Below are positions 16,155 through 25,195 of a stretch of 64,000 nucleotides of DNA, piece after piece. Below the pieces are notes generated by a model that worked only from the letters and a program-made list of their open reading frames with translations, had not been told where the DNA came from and searched no databases. Origin of the DNA: PHAA01 sp964494735 (GTDB taxonomy: Bacteria; Bacillota; Syntrophomonadia; Syntrophomonadales; Syntrophomonadaceae); assembly GCA_964494735.1 (NCBI GenBank), contig CAZBSD010000001.1:62001-126000 (forward strand), in the 5' to 3' direction. Numbering within the stretch: the stretch's first letter is position 1; each line of letters opens with the position of its first letter. Made by a program: the position numbers and the translations under genes.

Positions 16155-16754
16155 CTATTCCGCCAACAACCCCTTGGCGAGGGTCTCATGGAATGAAACC
16201 ACCATCTCAATCATCTCTTCCCTGGAAATTTCCTTCAGTACCACCCATTTATAGAGTAGAAATTTCTCCATGGCCAGGATAGAGTAGGCCACCGGCACCA
16301 CCCGAACATCCTTGAACCGGCCCTTCCTAATGCCGTATTCAAGATTGCGGGAATAGAAGCCTATCAGTTTGTCTTCAAAACCCTTTAAACACTGATCGAT
16401 GGGTTCACTGGCCCCCGCCACACGACTGTATAGCTCTGACAGCTCTGGATTTCGGGCAAAGACCTCCATTGTGATGCGTTTGGTCTCAACGAATCGCTCG
16501 TAGATATCCTCTTCCAGCTGGTAGTATTGGCTGATGCCAGCGATGATCTGGTCGGCAAAATCCTCCAAAAGGGCCTTCAGGACATCTTCTTTGTCAATGA
16601 AGTAGTTGTAGAAGGTCCCGGTACCAACCCCCGATGTAGCTATGATATCCCTGATCGCGGTATTGAAATAACCTTTTTCTATAAATAGCTGCAGTGAACT
16701 GCTGAGAAGGTGCTGGCGTCTCTCTTGGCTTTGCTTGACTGCCGGGATAGGCAT
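16155..16754 (-). CDS. TetR-family transcriptional regulator
   Basis: 199 residues from ATG 16754, which has AAAGGAGAGG seven bases upstream. The N-terminal helix-turn-helix reads FIEKGYFNTAIRDIIATSGVGTGTFYNYF, split here as AIRDIIATSGVGTGTFYNYF. The C-terminal ligand-binding half is like the FadR/YsiA group (GASEPIDQCL, FLLYKWVVL). A 16-bp palindrome lies just upstream of its start. Likely it represses its own operon and responds to an acyl-CoA or related ligand; the ligand is inferred only from the neighbouring thioesterase. Confidence 0.85.
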   Translation of the reverse strand: MPIPAVKQSQERRQHLLSSSLQLFIEKGYFNTAIRDIIATSGVGTGTFYNYFIDKEDVLKALLEDFADQIIAGISQYYQLEEDIYERFVETKRITMEVFARNPELSELYSRVAGASEPIDQCLKGFEDKLIGFYSRNLEYGIRKGRFKDVRVVPVAYSILAMEKFLLYKWVVLKEISREEMIEMVVSFHETLAKGLLAE

Positions 16755-16771
16755 AAATCCTCTCCTTTCGA

Positions 16772-16787
16772 GTGTACGTTCGTTCAC
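16772..16787 (-). promoter_or_regulatory. probable TetR operator
   Basis: GTGAACGA-ACGTACAC on the minus strand, a 16-bp palindrome with one mismatch, 18 bases before the tetR start codon. Position and symmetry suit autorepression. Confidence 0.6.
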
Positions 16788-16931
16788 CATTAGTATATGG
16801 ACATCTCCGCAGAATTGCAATGGCTAGTGAAAATCATGACGAGGAAACTCCAGAACGGCGAGCCTAGGCTTGATTAATACTGAAAAACAGGCTTCCGATT
16901 GGCCGGCCAGCATATCGACTCCGATGCCACG

Positions 16932-17714
16932 CTAGGCGTAGCTGTGCAATCCGGGCAGTAAGATGCTCACCCCGAAGAGGGTGAACAGGACTACAATGAA
17001 GCCTATGACCACCAGCCAGGCACTCTTTCGGCCTCTCCATTCGCTGGTTCGGCGGGCATGCAGATAGGTCGCGTAGACCACCCAGGTTACCAACGACCAC
17101 GTCTCCTTCGGGTCCCAGCTCCACCAGTTGCCCCATACTTCCTCGGCCCAGACCGCCCCGGTGATGATGACCAGGGTCAGCAAGGCGAATCCCCATACCA
17201 CCAGGCGGTAGATCTTGCGGTCTATCACCTTCAGGACTCTTTCTTCGCGGTCAGCCTGAATCAGGTAAATAATACCCAAACAGAAGGCTATGGCGAAAGC
17301 CGAATAGGCCAGGATGGCGGTAGCTACGTGAGCACTCAGCCAGCGGCTCTGCAAAGCGGGCATTAGCGGCCGCAGCTCGGATGGCAGGGAGCCCAGCATG
17401 GCAAACAGCATGGTCAACATCACACCCATTGCCAAGTCGAAGACGGGATTATTTATGGAGCGGCGCACAAAGAAGTAGCCCAATAAAATTACCATGACCA
17501 TTAAGACCGAAAACTCATACATGTTGGCCAAAGGCAGACGGCCGGCTTCGACTGTACGCAGCCCCAGTATTACCATCAGCAACACTGCCGCCAGATACAT
17601 GGGCAGCGGAGCAGCTTTTTCAAGCCAGGGGGCAGGGTACCATAACCGGACCAAACCGGTCAGCACAGCCAGTACCAGGAGTACGAAAGTCGCCATCAAC
17701 AGTGTTTCAGCCAT
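16932..17714 (-). CDS. cytochrome c assembly protein ResC/CcsA
   Basis: 260 residues with about eight membrane helices and the heme-handling WWD motif WGNWWSWDPKETW, as well as flanking His residues. With ResB it forms the System II machinery that moves heme to the outside of the membrane and attaches it to CxxCH apocytochromes. It starts four bases after the resB stop and is the last gene of the nrfH-nrfA-resB-resC run, where the clients NrfH and NrfA are encoded. Confidence 0.92.
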   Translation of the reverse strand: MAETLLMATFVLLVLAVLTGLVRLWYPAPWLEKAAPLPMYLAAVLLMVILGLRTVEAGRLPLANMYEFSVLMVMVILLGYFFVRRSINNPVFDLAMGVMLTMLFAMLGSLPSELRPLMPALQSRWLSAHVATAILAYSAFAIAFCLGIIYLIQADREERVLKVIDRKIYRLVVWGFALLTLVIITGAVWAEEVWGNWWSWDPKETWSLVTWVVYATYLHARRTSEWRGRKSAWLVVIGFIVVLFTLFGVSILLPGLHSYA

Positions 17715-17717
17715 AAA

Positions 17718-18746
17718 CTAATCTTCCCCTCGTGCTAAGAATAGGTGCCAGTATCTGCCCAGCAAGCCCAGCAGGAGCAGGATGAAGCCTGCGAAAACCA
17801 GGTCGACTCCGGGGTCATACTTGATCTGCAACCCGGAGTAATAGAAAAAGTCCTCGAAGGTAAATATGTATGTGCCCATCTCGGCTTCTTCGCCCGGGGC
17901 CAGCAACGCCAGGTCCACCATCCGTCCTGATTGCAGCAGGCTCAGTCCCAAACGGGGATTATTGGGCAAAGTAGTACGGCTGAAGGCTCCCTGCTGATCT
18001 TCATCGTAATCGGGCAGGAAAGCCACTTTGATGGCATCATCTCCGCCGCTCCCCAATGGAACAGTTTCATAGTCTTTTGCGTCTATTGCCTGGCTCTTGC
18101 CATCTGCGCTGGCCTTGATTCTCAACATCCAACCCCAATTGCTCTGATAGATCTTAAGGTTGTCAGCCCGCAGGGGATTATTCACATTGATCTTCAGGTC
18201 ATAATCCTGCTGGTCAAAACCCTTCAGGCTGATGCCGCTGGTGTATTGGCGGGGTTGAAAATCCGGGTAGTAATCAATGGTAAATGAATTCAGCATCAGC
18301 TGCCCTTCACCAAAACCATAGTCAGCCAGGTCTACCGCCTGTCCCTCGGCCACATCGATCATGGCGCTGTGTGCATATCCCAATGACCACACTGCCCCGG
18401 CCAGGATGATCACGATAGCCAGGTGGAAGACCAGTGAGCCGGCCGTGGTCGTTGAACGGACGCGGCGCAGCCGCTGGAAAGCGCAGACCAGTATGGCCAG
18501 GCTGAGAACAGACATCAGCAGTAAGAACCACCAGGCATGGTACAAGTTGCCCAACGACAGGAGATTGATGAACGCTCCCATCCCATCGCCATAGTAGCGC
18601 AGATAAAAAGCCGGTGCTTCGCCTTGGGGTATTATGGTACCCAAGGCGGTTACGGCACCGACCAACATCAACAGGTAGATGGCAAATTGCATCGAGGACA
18701 ACCAGGAAATCAGGTTATTATATCCCTTGCTTTGATTATCTGGCAC
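17718..18746 (-). CDS. resB: cytochrome c biogenesis protein ResB
   Basis: 342 residues: membrane helices near the N-terminus (SSMQFAIYLLMLVGAVTALGTIIPQGE, i.e. FAIYLLMLVGAVTALGTIIP), at about 65-85 and 105-130, a large extracytoplasmic domain, and a final helix with the FYYSGLQIKYDPG motif just before it, all as in ResB/Ccs1. It partners ResC in System II heme attachment. It lies 30 bases downstream of nrfA. Confidence 0.92.
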   Translation of the reverse strand: MPDNQSKGYNNLISWLSSMQFAIYLLMLVGAVTALGTIIPQGEAPAFYLRYYGDGMGAFINLLSLGNLYHAWWFLLLMSVLSLAILVCAFQRLRRVRSTTTAGSLVFHLAIVIILAGAVWSLGYAHSAMIDVAEGQAVDLADYGFGEGQLMLNSFTIDYYPDFQPRQYTSGISLKGFDQQDYDLKINVNNPLRADNLKIYQSNWGWMLRIKASADGKSQAIDAKDYETVPLGSGGDDAIKVAFLPDYDEDQQGAFSRTTLPNNPRLGLSLLQSGRMVDLALLAPGEEAEMGTYIFTFEDFFYYSGLQIKYDPGVDLVFAGFILLLLGLLGRYWHLFLARGED

Positions 18747-18776
18747 TGATCGAACCCCTTAAAAGCATAGAGTATC

Positions 18777-20027
18777 CTAGCTAGCGCCCCGGGCGGCCTT
18801 GGCCAGGTCCACCGCCTTATGCGCGCTGTCGATGGCGATACTGAGGTTGTTCAGGGTCTCGGTAGGATTATGGAATCCATAACCATTGGTGACCATCACA
18901 TAATCCAGATACCACTGGGCTTTGCGGTGCAGGGTCATGGCTTCCTGCAGCTTGGCTTTGTCCACGGTGGGAGTCTCGCGGCTGATCTTCAATTCGTTGA
19001 TGGCCTCCACCACTGCCTCCCCGGCCAGTTGCTGGCTCTGTTTGGTCTGGCTCTGAATAGTGCCTACCCTCTGGGTCAGCCATTCCTGGCCATTGCGATG
19101 GCAGGTGGTGCAGCTCTGCTCGATATTCTTCAACGGACTCTGCCATACATGCGAGCTTATCTTGGTGGTGCCAGTGCTGGTGTAAGGCATGTGGCAATCT
19201 GCACAGGATACCCCGGCGGACTCATGAGTACTCCCTACAAAAGTCTCGTATTCGGCATGGCGGGCCTTGACCAGCCCGGAGCCGGCTATGGGGTGGGTAA
19301 ACTCGGTGAACTTCTCTTCATCAAAGTAGGCCAGGATCTGGTCCGCCTTGACCCCATTATCCCAGGGGAAAGTTACTTCCTTGGTGACCGGTTTAAAATA
19401 GTATGTCACATGGCACTGGGCGCACACCAGGCTGCGCATCTCCTGCTTGCTCAATTGGTTGACGTCGCGGCCTTGCCTCTGCAGGGCTTCAATAAGGGCC
19501 GGGCGGGTCAAGCGCAGGTCCAGGGTCTGGGGATCATGACAATCGGCACAGCCGATGGCTTCGGACACTTCGCCCTTGACCTGGTCAAAAGACATCAGAT
19601 AGTATTGAGCTCCATATTTCTCCATCAACTCCGGTACCTGGGTAGATTTGCAGGTGAAGCAGGATGAGCCAGCTTTTCTCCGGGCCGGGTCAATGGCATT
19701 GATATCTTCGATGGTATAGGTATGGCCGCGTGGTTCATTATATTCGGCAAAAAAACCCGTGCCGTTATATATTGGCTTCATATAGGGCTTGGTATCGAAA
19801 TGCGAGGGTTTCTCACTATTGGTTTCATTAGTCAGGTAACTGGCCCACTGGGAGGGATAGAATCCTGCCCATGTCACAGAACTGGTCGTGTTGCCTGTCA
19901 CTGCTACCTTGGGTTTCTCCACAACGATATTATTATGGCGATTGAAGAAATAGATTCCGGAAACCAAAACCAACAACAACACGGGCACTGTGATCAAGGC
20001 TAATCTCTTAATCCTGTCCGACTGCAC
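18777..20027 (-). CDS. nrfA: pentaheme cytochrome c nitrite reductase NrfA
   Basis: 416 residues with one N-terminal membrane helix or uncleaved signal. The catalytic heme site is the Lys-ligated CFTCK (123-127), followed by four CxxCH motifs at 160, 202, 275 and 306: this five-heme pattern is diagnostic of NrfA. It reduces nitrite to ammonium with six electrons at the outer face of the membrane. NrfH directly upstream supplies electrons from menaquinol, and resBC downstream mature the hemes, so the four genes form one functional operon. Confidence 0.96.
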   Translation of the reverse strand: MQSDRIKRLALITVPVLLLVLVSGIYFFNRHNNIVVEKPKVAVTGNTTSSVTWAGFYPSQWASYLTNETNSEKPSHFDTKPYMKPIYNGTGFFAEYNEPRGHTYTIEDINAIDPARRKAGSSCFTCKSTQVPELMEKYGAQYYLMSFDQVKGEVSEAIGCADCHDPQTLDLRLTRPALIEALQRQGRDVNQLSKQEMRSLVCAQCHVTYYFKPVTKEVTFPWDNGVKADQILAYFDEEKFTEFTHPIAGSGLVKARHAEYETFVGSTHESAGVSCADCHMPYTSTGTTKISSHVWQSPLKNIEQSCTTCHRNGQEWLTQRVGTIQSQTKQSQQLAGEAVVEAINELKISRETPTVDKAKLQEAMTLHRKAQWYLDYVMVTNGYGFHNPTETLNNLSIAIDSAHKAVDLAKAARGAS

Positions 20028-20044
20028 ATCATCACCCTCCTCAT

Positions 20045-20473
20045 CTACTTAATATGGACTATGTTCCTGTGACAATCAAAACAATTCCGACCGCCATCCT
20101 CGTGGGTGTCACCGATCTGGCCCAGGACATCCGCGTGACAACGTATGCAGTTGCCCTGTAATACGCTTTTGGATAAATTGGTGGCACGAAGTTCGGCCGG
20201 GGTAGTGTTGGTGACCACCCGGTAGAGGTCCCGGGTGCCGGTGTAAGCAGCAAACGCACTTCCGGTCACCAGACCGTGCGGATCATGGCAATCCCCGCAT
20301 GCGGCCTCCCGAGCATGAACAGAATGTTGGTAGGTACTTACGGCTGTATCCATGGCATGGCACTTGCCGCAAAAGCTGGCTTCACTCAATCCCAGAGCTG
20401 GAATCTTGGTCGACAGCATCATGACAAAACCAAGTACCGCTAATACAGCACCCCATTTCAGTACGTTCTTCAT
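20045..20473 (-). CDS. nrfH: NrfH tetraheme quinol dehydrogenase
   Basis: 142 residues from ATG 20473; a longer in-frame opening reaches 20614 but has no ribosome site (GGGAG lies 14 bases before 20473). One N-terminal membrane anchor (WGAVLAVLGFVMMLSTKI) is followed by four CxxCH motifs at 35, 59, 109 and 131, the NapC/NirT pattern. It oxidises menaquinol and passes electrons to NrfA, encoded 17 bases downstream. Confidence 0.92.
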   Translation of the reverse strand: MKNVLKWGAVLAVLGFVMMLSTKIPALGLSEASFCGKCHAMDTAVSTYQHSVHAREAACGDCHDPHGLVTGSAFAAYTGTRDLYRVVTNTTPAELRATNLSKSVLQGNCIRCHADVLGQIGDTHEDGGRNCFDCHRNIVHIK

Positions 20474-20650
20474 AGAGCCAGCACCATCTCCCTTCATGTG
20501 GCAAGATAGTATCACCCGATCCCGAAGCCATAGAAACGCGGTCAACCGTAAATGTTGCTGATGGAAATCCACTATTATAATAACTAAAGGAGAAATATGT
20601 AGATAGTTTGCCATAAGTATAACACAGGATTATATACACTTGGACAATTT

Positions 20651-21115
20651 TTAGAGACGCTTCTCCATCGGCATAAAACGAATCCCGTGATCTTGCTGAA
20701 TCTCGTCTGCTTGTATTGTAAATCCCATCTTCTCATAGATGGGTATGGCGTAGAGTGAAGAGTGTACGGTAAGCTCATCCACATCGGGCTCCCTCATTTT
20801 GAGTTCAGCCAGGGCCATTTTCAGAAGATTGCCGGCAATCCCCCGTCGGTGGTATGGCTCCCGGACAAAAAGCAAGGCTATATGAGACAAGCCCCGGAGA
20901 GCTATAATACCAACCAATCGCTCACCGTCGAAACAACAGTAGATGCGCAGACTACCCTCGCCCACCATCCACCTTAGGTTATCAGGGGCGATAAATGCCC
21001 TAAATGTCTCCACCCCTTCCTTGCGGTAACCGGGGGCCTCGTATTTTTCGAATACCTCCCACACCAGTTGCTCCACCATTTCTTCCTGGCCGGCTTGAAA
21101 TCCACAATACCGCAT
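20651..21115 (-). CDS. GNAT-family N-acetyltransferase
   Basis: 154 residues from ATG 21115, preceded by GGGGGAGGCCCTG. The acetyl-CoA loop is seen as REPYHRRGIAGNLLKMAL and the end YEKMGFTIQADE is typical GNAT. The substrate cannot be predicted. It faces the uridine kinase gene divergently and lies upstream of nrfH on the same strand with about 180 bases between. Confidence 0.8.
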   Translation of the reverse strand: MRYCGFQAGQEEMVEQLVWEVFEKYEAPGYRKEGVETFRAFIAPDNLRWMVGEGSLRIYCCFDGERLVGIIALRGLSHIALLFVREPYHRRGIAGNLLKMALAELKMREPDVDELTVHSSLYAIPIYEKMGFTIQADEIQQDHGIRFMPMEKRL

Positions 21116-21308
21116 CAGGGCCTCCCCCATCTCAAAGCAGACTAGACTCAACATTCTCTACCATCATGAAAGCAGCCTGCCGGAATGTCAATATGCTCCC
21201 CCTGCTTAAATAATTCTTTAGATTGCTTGCTGGCGCATAATTCTGGCAACATTGTCTGGTACAATGAACTCAAAAGAATCAAATGGTCAACGACGGGGGA
21301 TGGGATAT

Positions 21309-21944
21309 ATGCTGGTGGTAGGTATAGCTGGGGGTTCTGGAGCCGGGAAGACCACGGTGGCCCGGTCGATTGCAGATAGGCTGGGGAAAGGGAATGTAGC
21401 TTATATATCGCAGGACTGGTACTACCTGGACCAGTCGCACCTGCCTCTCGAGGAGCGCAAACAGATGAATATGGATCACCCCAACGCTTTTGACAGCCCG
21501 TTGCTGATAGCGCACCTGGCCCAGATGCGCCAGGGGTTGGTCATCCATGTCCCCAAATATGAATTCGGGCAGTATACCCGCGGCACCGGTACTACCCCCT
21601 TGGCGCCCCACTCAGTGCTCCTGCTGGAAGGTATCCTGGTGCTGGCGATACCGGAGATGCGGGATGTCCTGGATATCAAGGTCTTCGTGGATGCTGATGC
21701 TGATATCCGCCTGATCCGCCGCCTGAATAGAGATATCCATGAGCGCGAAATTAGTTACGACGACACCATCAAGCGCTACCTGTCCACGGTGCGCCCGGCC
21801 CATGAAGCCTTCGTGGAGCCCTCCAAGCGTTATGCCGATATCATCGTGCCGCGCGGTGGGGAAAACGATATCGCCACCAATCTGCTGGCTGATCTGGTCG
21901 AACATTATGCGGTCTACAAACCGAACCACAACAGCAATCCTTAA
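21309..21944 (+). CDS. uridine kinase family protein
   Basis: 211 residues from ATG 21309. The Walker A motif GGSGAGKTTVARS, the DWYY motif SQDWYYLDQSHLP and LLEGILVLA fit uridine/cytidine kinase (udk) or phosphoribulokinase relatives. It phosphorylates a pyrimidine nucleoside in salvage, if it is a true Udk. It is isolated on the plus strand and convergent with arsA, with only 13 bases between the stops. Confidence 0.85.
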   Translation: MLVVGIAGGSGAGKTTVARSIADRLGKGNVAYISQDWYYLDQSHLPLEERKQMNMDHPNAFDSPLLIAHLAQMRQGLVIHVPKYEFGQYTRGTGTTPLAPHSVLLLEGILVLAIPEMRDVLDIKVFVDADADIRLIRRLNRDIHEREISYDDTIKRYLSTVRPAHEAFVEPSKRYADIIVPRGGENDIATNLLADLVEHYAVYKPNHNSNP

Positions 21945-21957
21945 AGGACCCGATGTA

Positions 21958-23694
21958 TCATCGGGCAGCCAATACGTTTTCGATGGAGGCCTCCTTCAGC
22001 CAGGGTATGACCACGAAGTGACCTTCGCTTATCTCCCCTATCTTGTCCAGCCAAGGTTTTTCCGCCTCCGCCCGGGCCAACAGCATCGGGTCACTGGTAC
22101 CGGTCAAGGAGAGGCTCTGGTTTACCACCCACCACTTATTTTGTATGCCGGCCCGGTGCAATTCCTGGCGCAGCCGCAGTGCTTCCCATACCGGGGTAGC
22201 TTCCGGCAGAGCCACAATTACCACATCCGATTGGTTATGGTCCCGCAGCCGGGGCAGTAGTTTCTGTACCGAGGGCGGGATTTCCCCCTTGGTCCGCTGT
22301 ACCTCGCGGTGGTAGCTCTGGGTAGCATCCAGAAGCAAGAGGGTATGTCCGGTAGGGGCGGTATCAATGACCACTACCTGATCTTCAGCTTTGGCTACCA
22401 CCTCAGCGAAGGCCCGGAATACCGCTATCTCCTGGGTACAGGGGGAACGCAGGTCCTCTTTGACATATTCCAGGTCAGCTTCGCTCATGGTCTCGCGGGC
22501 CTTCTCGATTACCTCTTGCTGATAATTGACCAGTTCCTGGCGCTCATCGATATGGCTCTGGGTGATATTGTCGGCATGTTCGATAACGAACTGCAGGTGG
22601 TCGGCCGGATCGGTTGAGGTCAGATGGACCTTGACTCCCTTGCGCGCCAGCCCCAAGGCAATGGTTGCGGCCACGGTGGTCTTGCCAACCCCGCCTTTGC
22701 CCATCACGAAGATAACCTTCTTAGAGCTGGAATGGAGATCATCTATCAGGGTGTCCATCCTGTCCAGGTCCGGTTGGCGAGTGGCCGCCACCGCCAGAAA
22801 ATCATCACTGGTGAAGAAGGTCCGGATGCGATCCAGACCTAAAATATTATATGAACGCAGAGGCAAAGTAAAAATCGGATATTTTTGCAGGCTGGCCGGG
22901 ATGTCGGCCAGCGACTCCTGTTGTTCGGCCATTATCTTGCGGGATAGCTCATCGGTAGACTGGTTCAAAACCGCATTTACGATAAGCAGCTGGTTATTTA
23001 TCCCCAGGGCGCTCAGTTCCAGGCTCGAACGCTCAGCTTCAAGCAGCGGGCTCCGTTCTGGTTTGGCCACCAGGACCAAGACGGTGCGGTTCCTGTCAGC
23101 CAAGGTGGCCACCGCTACCTTGTACATGTCCTTTTTGTCCTCCAACCCTGCCAATTGGCCCAGGCATGAAACTCCATGGGTGCTCTCGCCTATGAAGTTG
23201 CTCCAGGCCGAGGGCAGCTGCAGCATCCGCAGGGTGTGTCCGGTGGGGGCGGTGTCAAAAATAATGTGATCGTACATCTCTTCGGTCTTCTGATCGGTTA
23301 TGAAGTGGGAAAACTGGTCAAATGCGGCTGTCTCCACCGTGCAGGATCCCGACAGCTGTTCGGCCATATTAGCTATGACACTAGCGGGCAGTTTGTCCAC
23401 ATAGGGGGCCAGCAATGCTTCCCGGTACTCGCGGGCGGCCTCCTCAGGATTGAGATTGGCAACTATCAAGTCAGGCACTCCGGCGATGGGGACTCCATGA
23501 CCGGTCAGCTCAGTGGCAAAGACGTCCTGCAGATTGGAGGCGGGATCGGTACTTACGAGCAAAACTTTCTTACCCTGGTCGGCCAGGCTCACCGCCACCG
23601 CACAGGCGATGGAGGTTTTGCCTACCCCGCCCTTGCCGGTGAAGAACAGATATTTGGTCAATCGGATCTTTTCCAAAGTGAATGTATCGAACAT
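21958..23694 (-). CDS. arsA: arsenite/antimonite-transporting ATPase ArsA
   Basis: 578 residues with two homologous halves, each with a deviant Walker A motif (GKGGVGKTS at 20-28 and GKGGVGKTT near 330) and the signature DTAPTGHTL. That duplication is typical of ArsA proper rather than single-domain Get3. ArsA energises an arsenite efflux permease; here Acr3 (28175) or the ArsP-like permease is the available membrane partner. It follows arsD by 54 bases. Confidence 0.95.
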   Translation of the reverse strand: MFDTFTLEKIRLTKYLFFTGKGGVGKTSIACAVAVSLADQGKKVLLVSTDPASNLQDVFATELTGHGVPIAGVPDLIVANLNPEEAAREYREALLAPYVDKLPASVIANMAEQLSGSCTVETAAFDQFSHFITDQKTEEMYDHIIFDTAPTGHTLRMLQLPSAWSNFIGESTHGVSCLGQLAGLEDKKDMYKVAVATLADRNRTVLVLVAKPERSPLLEAERSSLELSALGINNQLLIVNAVLNQSTDELSRKIMAEQQESLADIPASLQKYPIFTLPLRSYNILGLDRIRTFFTSDDFLAVAATRQPDLDRMDTLIDDLHSSSKKVIFVMGKGGVGKTTVAATIALGLARKGVKVHLTSTDPADHLQFVIEHADNITQSHIDERQELVNYQQEVIEKARETMSEADLEYVKEDLRSPCTQEIAVFRAFAEVVAKAEDQVVVIDTAPTGHTLLLLDATQSYHREVQRTKGEIPPSVQKLLPRLRDHNQSDVVIVALPEATPVWEALRLRQELHRAGIQNKWWVVNQSLSLTGTSDPMLLARAEAEKPWLDKIGEISEGHFVVIPWLKEASIENVLAAR

Positions 23695-23748
23695 AGCACG
23701 GCCTCCTTATTGTCGAGTTACTGGTAAGCATAATAATAGTCCGGTTAG

Positions 23749-24057
23749 CTAGACGTTAATCCCCAGCCATTCGGAGAACTCCTGGTTGGTGGGATAATTC
23801 TTGGTCTTTGCCACCTGGCCATCCACCAGGGTGACGGGAAGTATATCCGGCCCATTTTTCTGCAGGAGGTCGTTGATGGTCTGGTTGGTAATGAAAGCCA
23901 TAGGATCATTGGATAGACCGTGGCGGCTAATATCCACACCCTTCTGCTGCAAAGAGTTGATGACCGTCGCCACCCGCAGCAATTCAGGATCTATGGCCGG
24001 ACCGCATACCCCGGTGCTGCAACACATGGCTGGGTCGAAGATCTCGATTTTCTTCAT
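23749..24057 (-). CDS. arsD: arsenical metallochaperone ArsD
   Basis: 102 residues. FDPAMCCSTGVCG gives the vicinal cysteines (12, 13 and 18) that hold As(III) and hand it to ArsA. The C-terminal Cys pair of some ArsD proteins is missing, as in many clostridial forms. ATG 24057 follows ATAGGAGGTTACATTA. It is the first gene of arsDA, divergent from the DGC operon. Confidence 0.94.
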   Translation of the reverse strand: MKKIEIFDPAMCCSTGVCGPAIDPELLRVATVINSLQQKGVDISRHGLSNDPMAFITNQTINDLLQKNGPDILPVTLVDGQVAKTKNYPTNQEFSEWLGINV

Positions 24058-24340
24058 TAATGTAACCTCCTATCATCTATTCATTGTTTGCTTGGTTTCA
24101 GTTTAAATCCTCTGCTGAGATAAGTCCATGAACTCGACATTTCCAGCGAATATTTGATATGCCATTTATACATTGATTAGTATTAATTTATATAATATAT
24201 TTTTTATATATTACCCTATTTATTAATCGGAAAGTTTATAATCTTATGCCATACTATAGTTATAGATATGCATCGTTCCCCTCGCTGGGTGGTTTCCAGC
24301 TTAGCATTAAATTCACGTGACTCTTGATGGAGGTGAAGGT

Positions 24341-24745
24341 ATGGATAGGAAGGTTATGATTCTACCGTGTAGCGGCATAGGCAAACCTGCGGGAGAGATC
24401 GGGCGCCAGGCCGCCTACCGTACTGTCCGGCAATTGCGGCCTGAAAATACCGGTATGGCATGTCTCGCCCGTCTTGTTGTCGACGATCCTGCCACCATAG
24501 ATTTGATCAAGGGCAATTATGTGATCACGTTGGATGGATGTCCCGATGACTGCGCCAAAAGGAACGTGGAACGCTTCGGCGTAGCTGTTGATTGTACAAT
24601 CCATGTGGCCGATCTGCTTGACCAGCATCCAGCTCTGCACCCAATGGGAATTTTAGATCTGGGAGATGATGGTTTGAAGTTGATTGAGCTTTTGGCAGAT
24701 CAGATAGCTACCCAGGTTGATCAGTTGATCGCAAGGGAGGAATAG
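24341..24745 (+). CDS. DGC-domain putative metal-binding protein 1
   Basis: 134 residues from ATG 24341 (GGAGGTGAAGGT precedes). It belongs to the DGC family (PF08859), named for the Asp-Gly-Cys seen here in TLDGCPDDC (65-71); other cysteines are in LPCSGIG and MACLARL. The conserved cysteines suggest zinc or another thiophilic metal as ligand; no function is established. It heads a three-gene plus-strand operon divergent from arsDA, which points to a role in metalloid handling. Confidence 0.8.
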   Translation: MDRKVMILPCSGIGKPAGEIGRQAAYRTVRQLRPENTGMACLARLVVDDPATIDLIKGNYVITLDGCPDDCAKRNVERFGVAVDCTIHVADLLDQHPALHPMGILDLGDDGLKLIELLADQIATQVDQLIAREE

Positions 24746-24748
24746 AAT

Positions 24749-25180
24749 ATGGCCATGAACATTAATATGGGCAAAAAACCTACCCGGGTCGCGATCGTGC
24801 CTTGTAATGGAGAGGAACTATGCGAAGGGAGCATTACCCGGTTCGTGACCCGAAAGGTGCTGGAACAGAAACGGCCAGGACAGACTATTTCAATGTGCAT
24901 GCCCCTGTTCTCCACCGGTGATGAGAAGCAGCGCACCTTCACCCATCGCATCGCCACTATCACCCTGGACGGTTGCGACAAGAAGTGCTGTGCCACATCA
25001 GCAGCCAAGCAGCAAGGACGTCCCATTCACCCATTCGTGATCAGTGAAATCCTGGAACGTCATGGGGCTAAACTATCTGGAGATCCACAGAACCTAAGCG
25101 ATGAAGATAAAAAGCTGGTTGACTTGGTAGCGGATGAGATTGTGGCTGAGGTTGATAGGATCATAGCCCAGAGTAATTAG
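24749..25180 (+). CDS. DGC-domain putative metal-binding protein 2
   Basis: 143 residues, a diverged paralogue of the preceding gene, starting three bases after it. Conserved cysteines appear in VPCNGEELCEG, ISMCMPL and TLDGCDKKCC (the DGC motif at 74-76). It has more cysteines than paralogue 1. The tandem pair may form a heterodimer; this is inference. Gene context suggests arsenic or another thiophilic metal as the ligand. Confidence 0.8.
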   Translation: MAMNINMGKKPTRVAIVPCNGEELCEGSITRFVTRKVLEQKRPGQTISMCMPLFSTGDEKQRTFTHRIATITLDGCDKKCCATSAAKQQGRPIHPFVISEILERHGAKLSGDPQNLSDEDKKLVDLVADEIVAEVDRIIAQSN

Positions 25181-25195
25181 AAAGGAGGCGTTATT

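Noticed and set aside
18819..19667. Long antisense ORF (282 codons) inside nrfA
   Set aside because: NrfA heme motifs fix the minus strand as coding; the plus-strand frame has no ribosome site.
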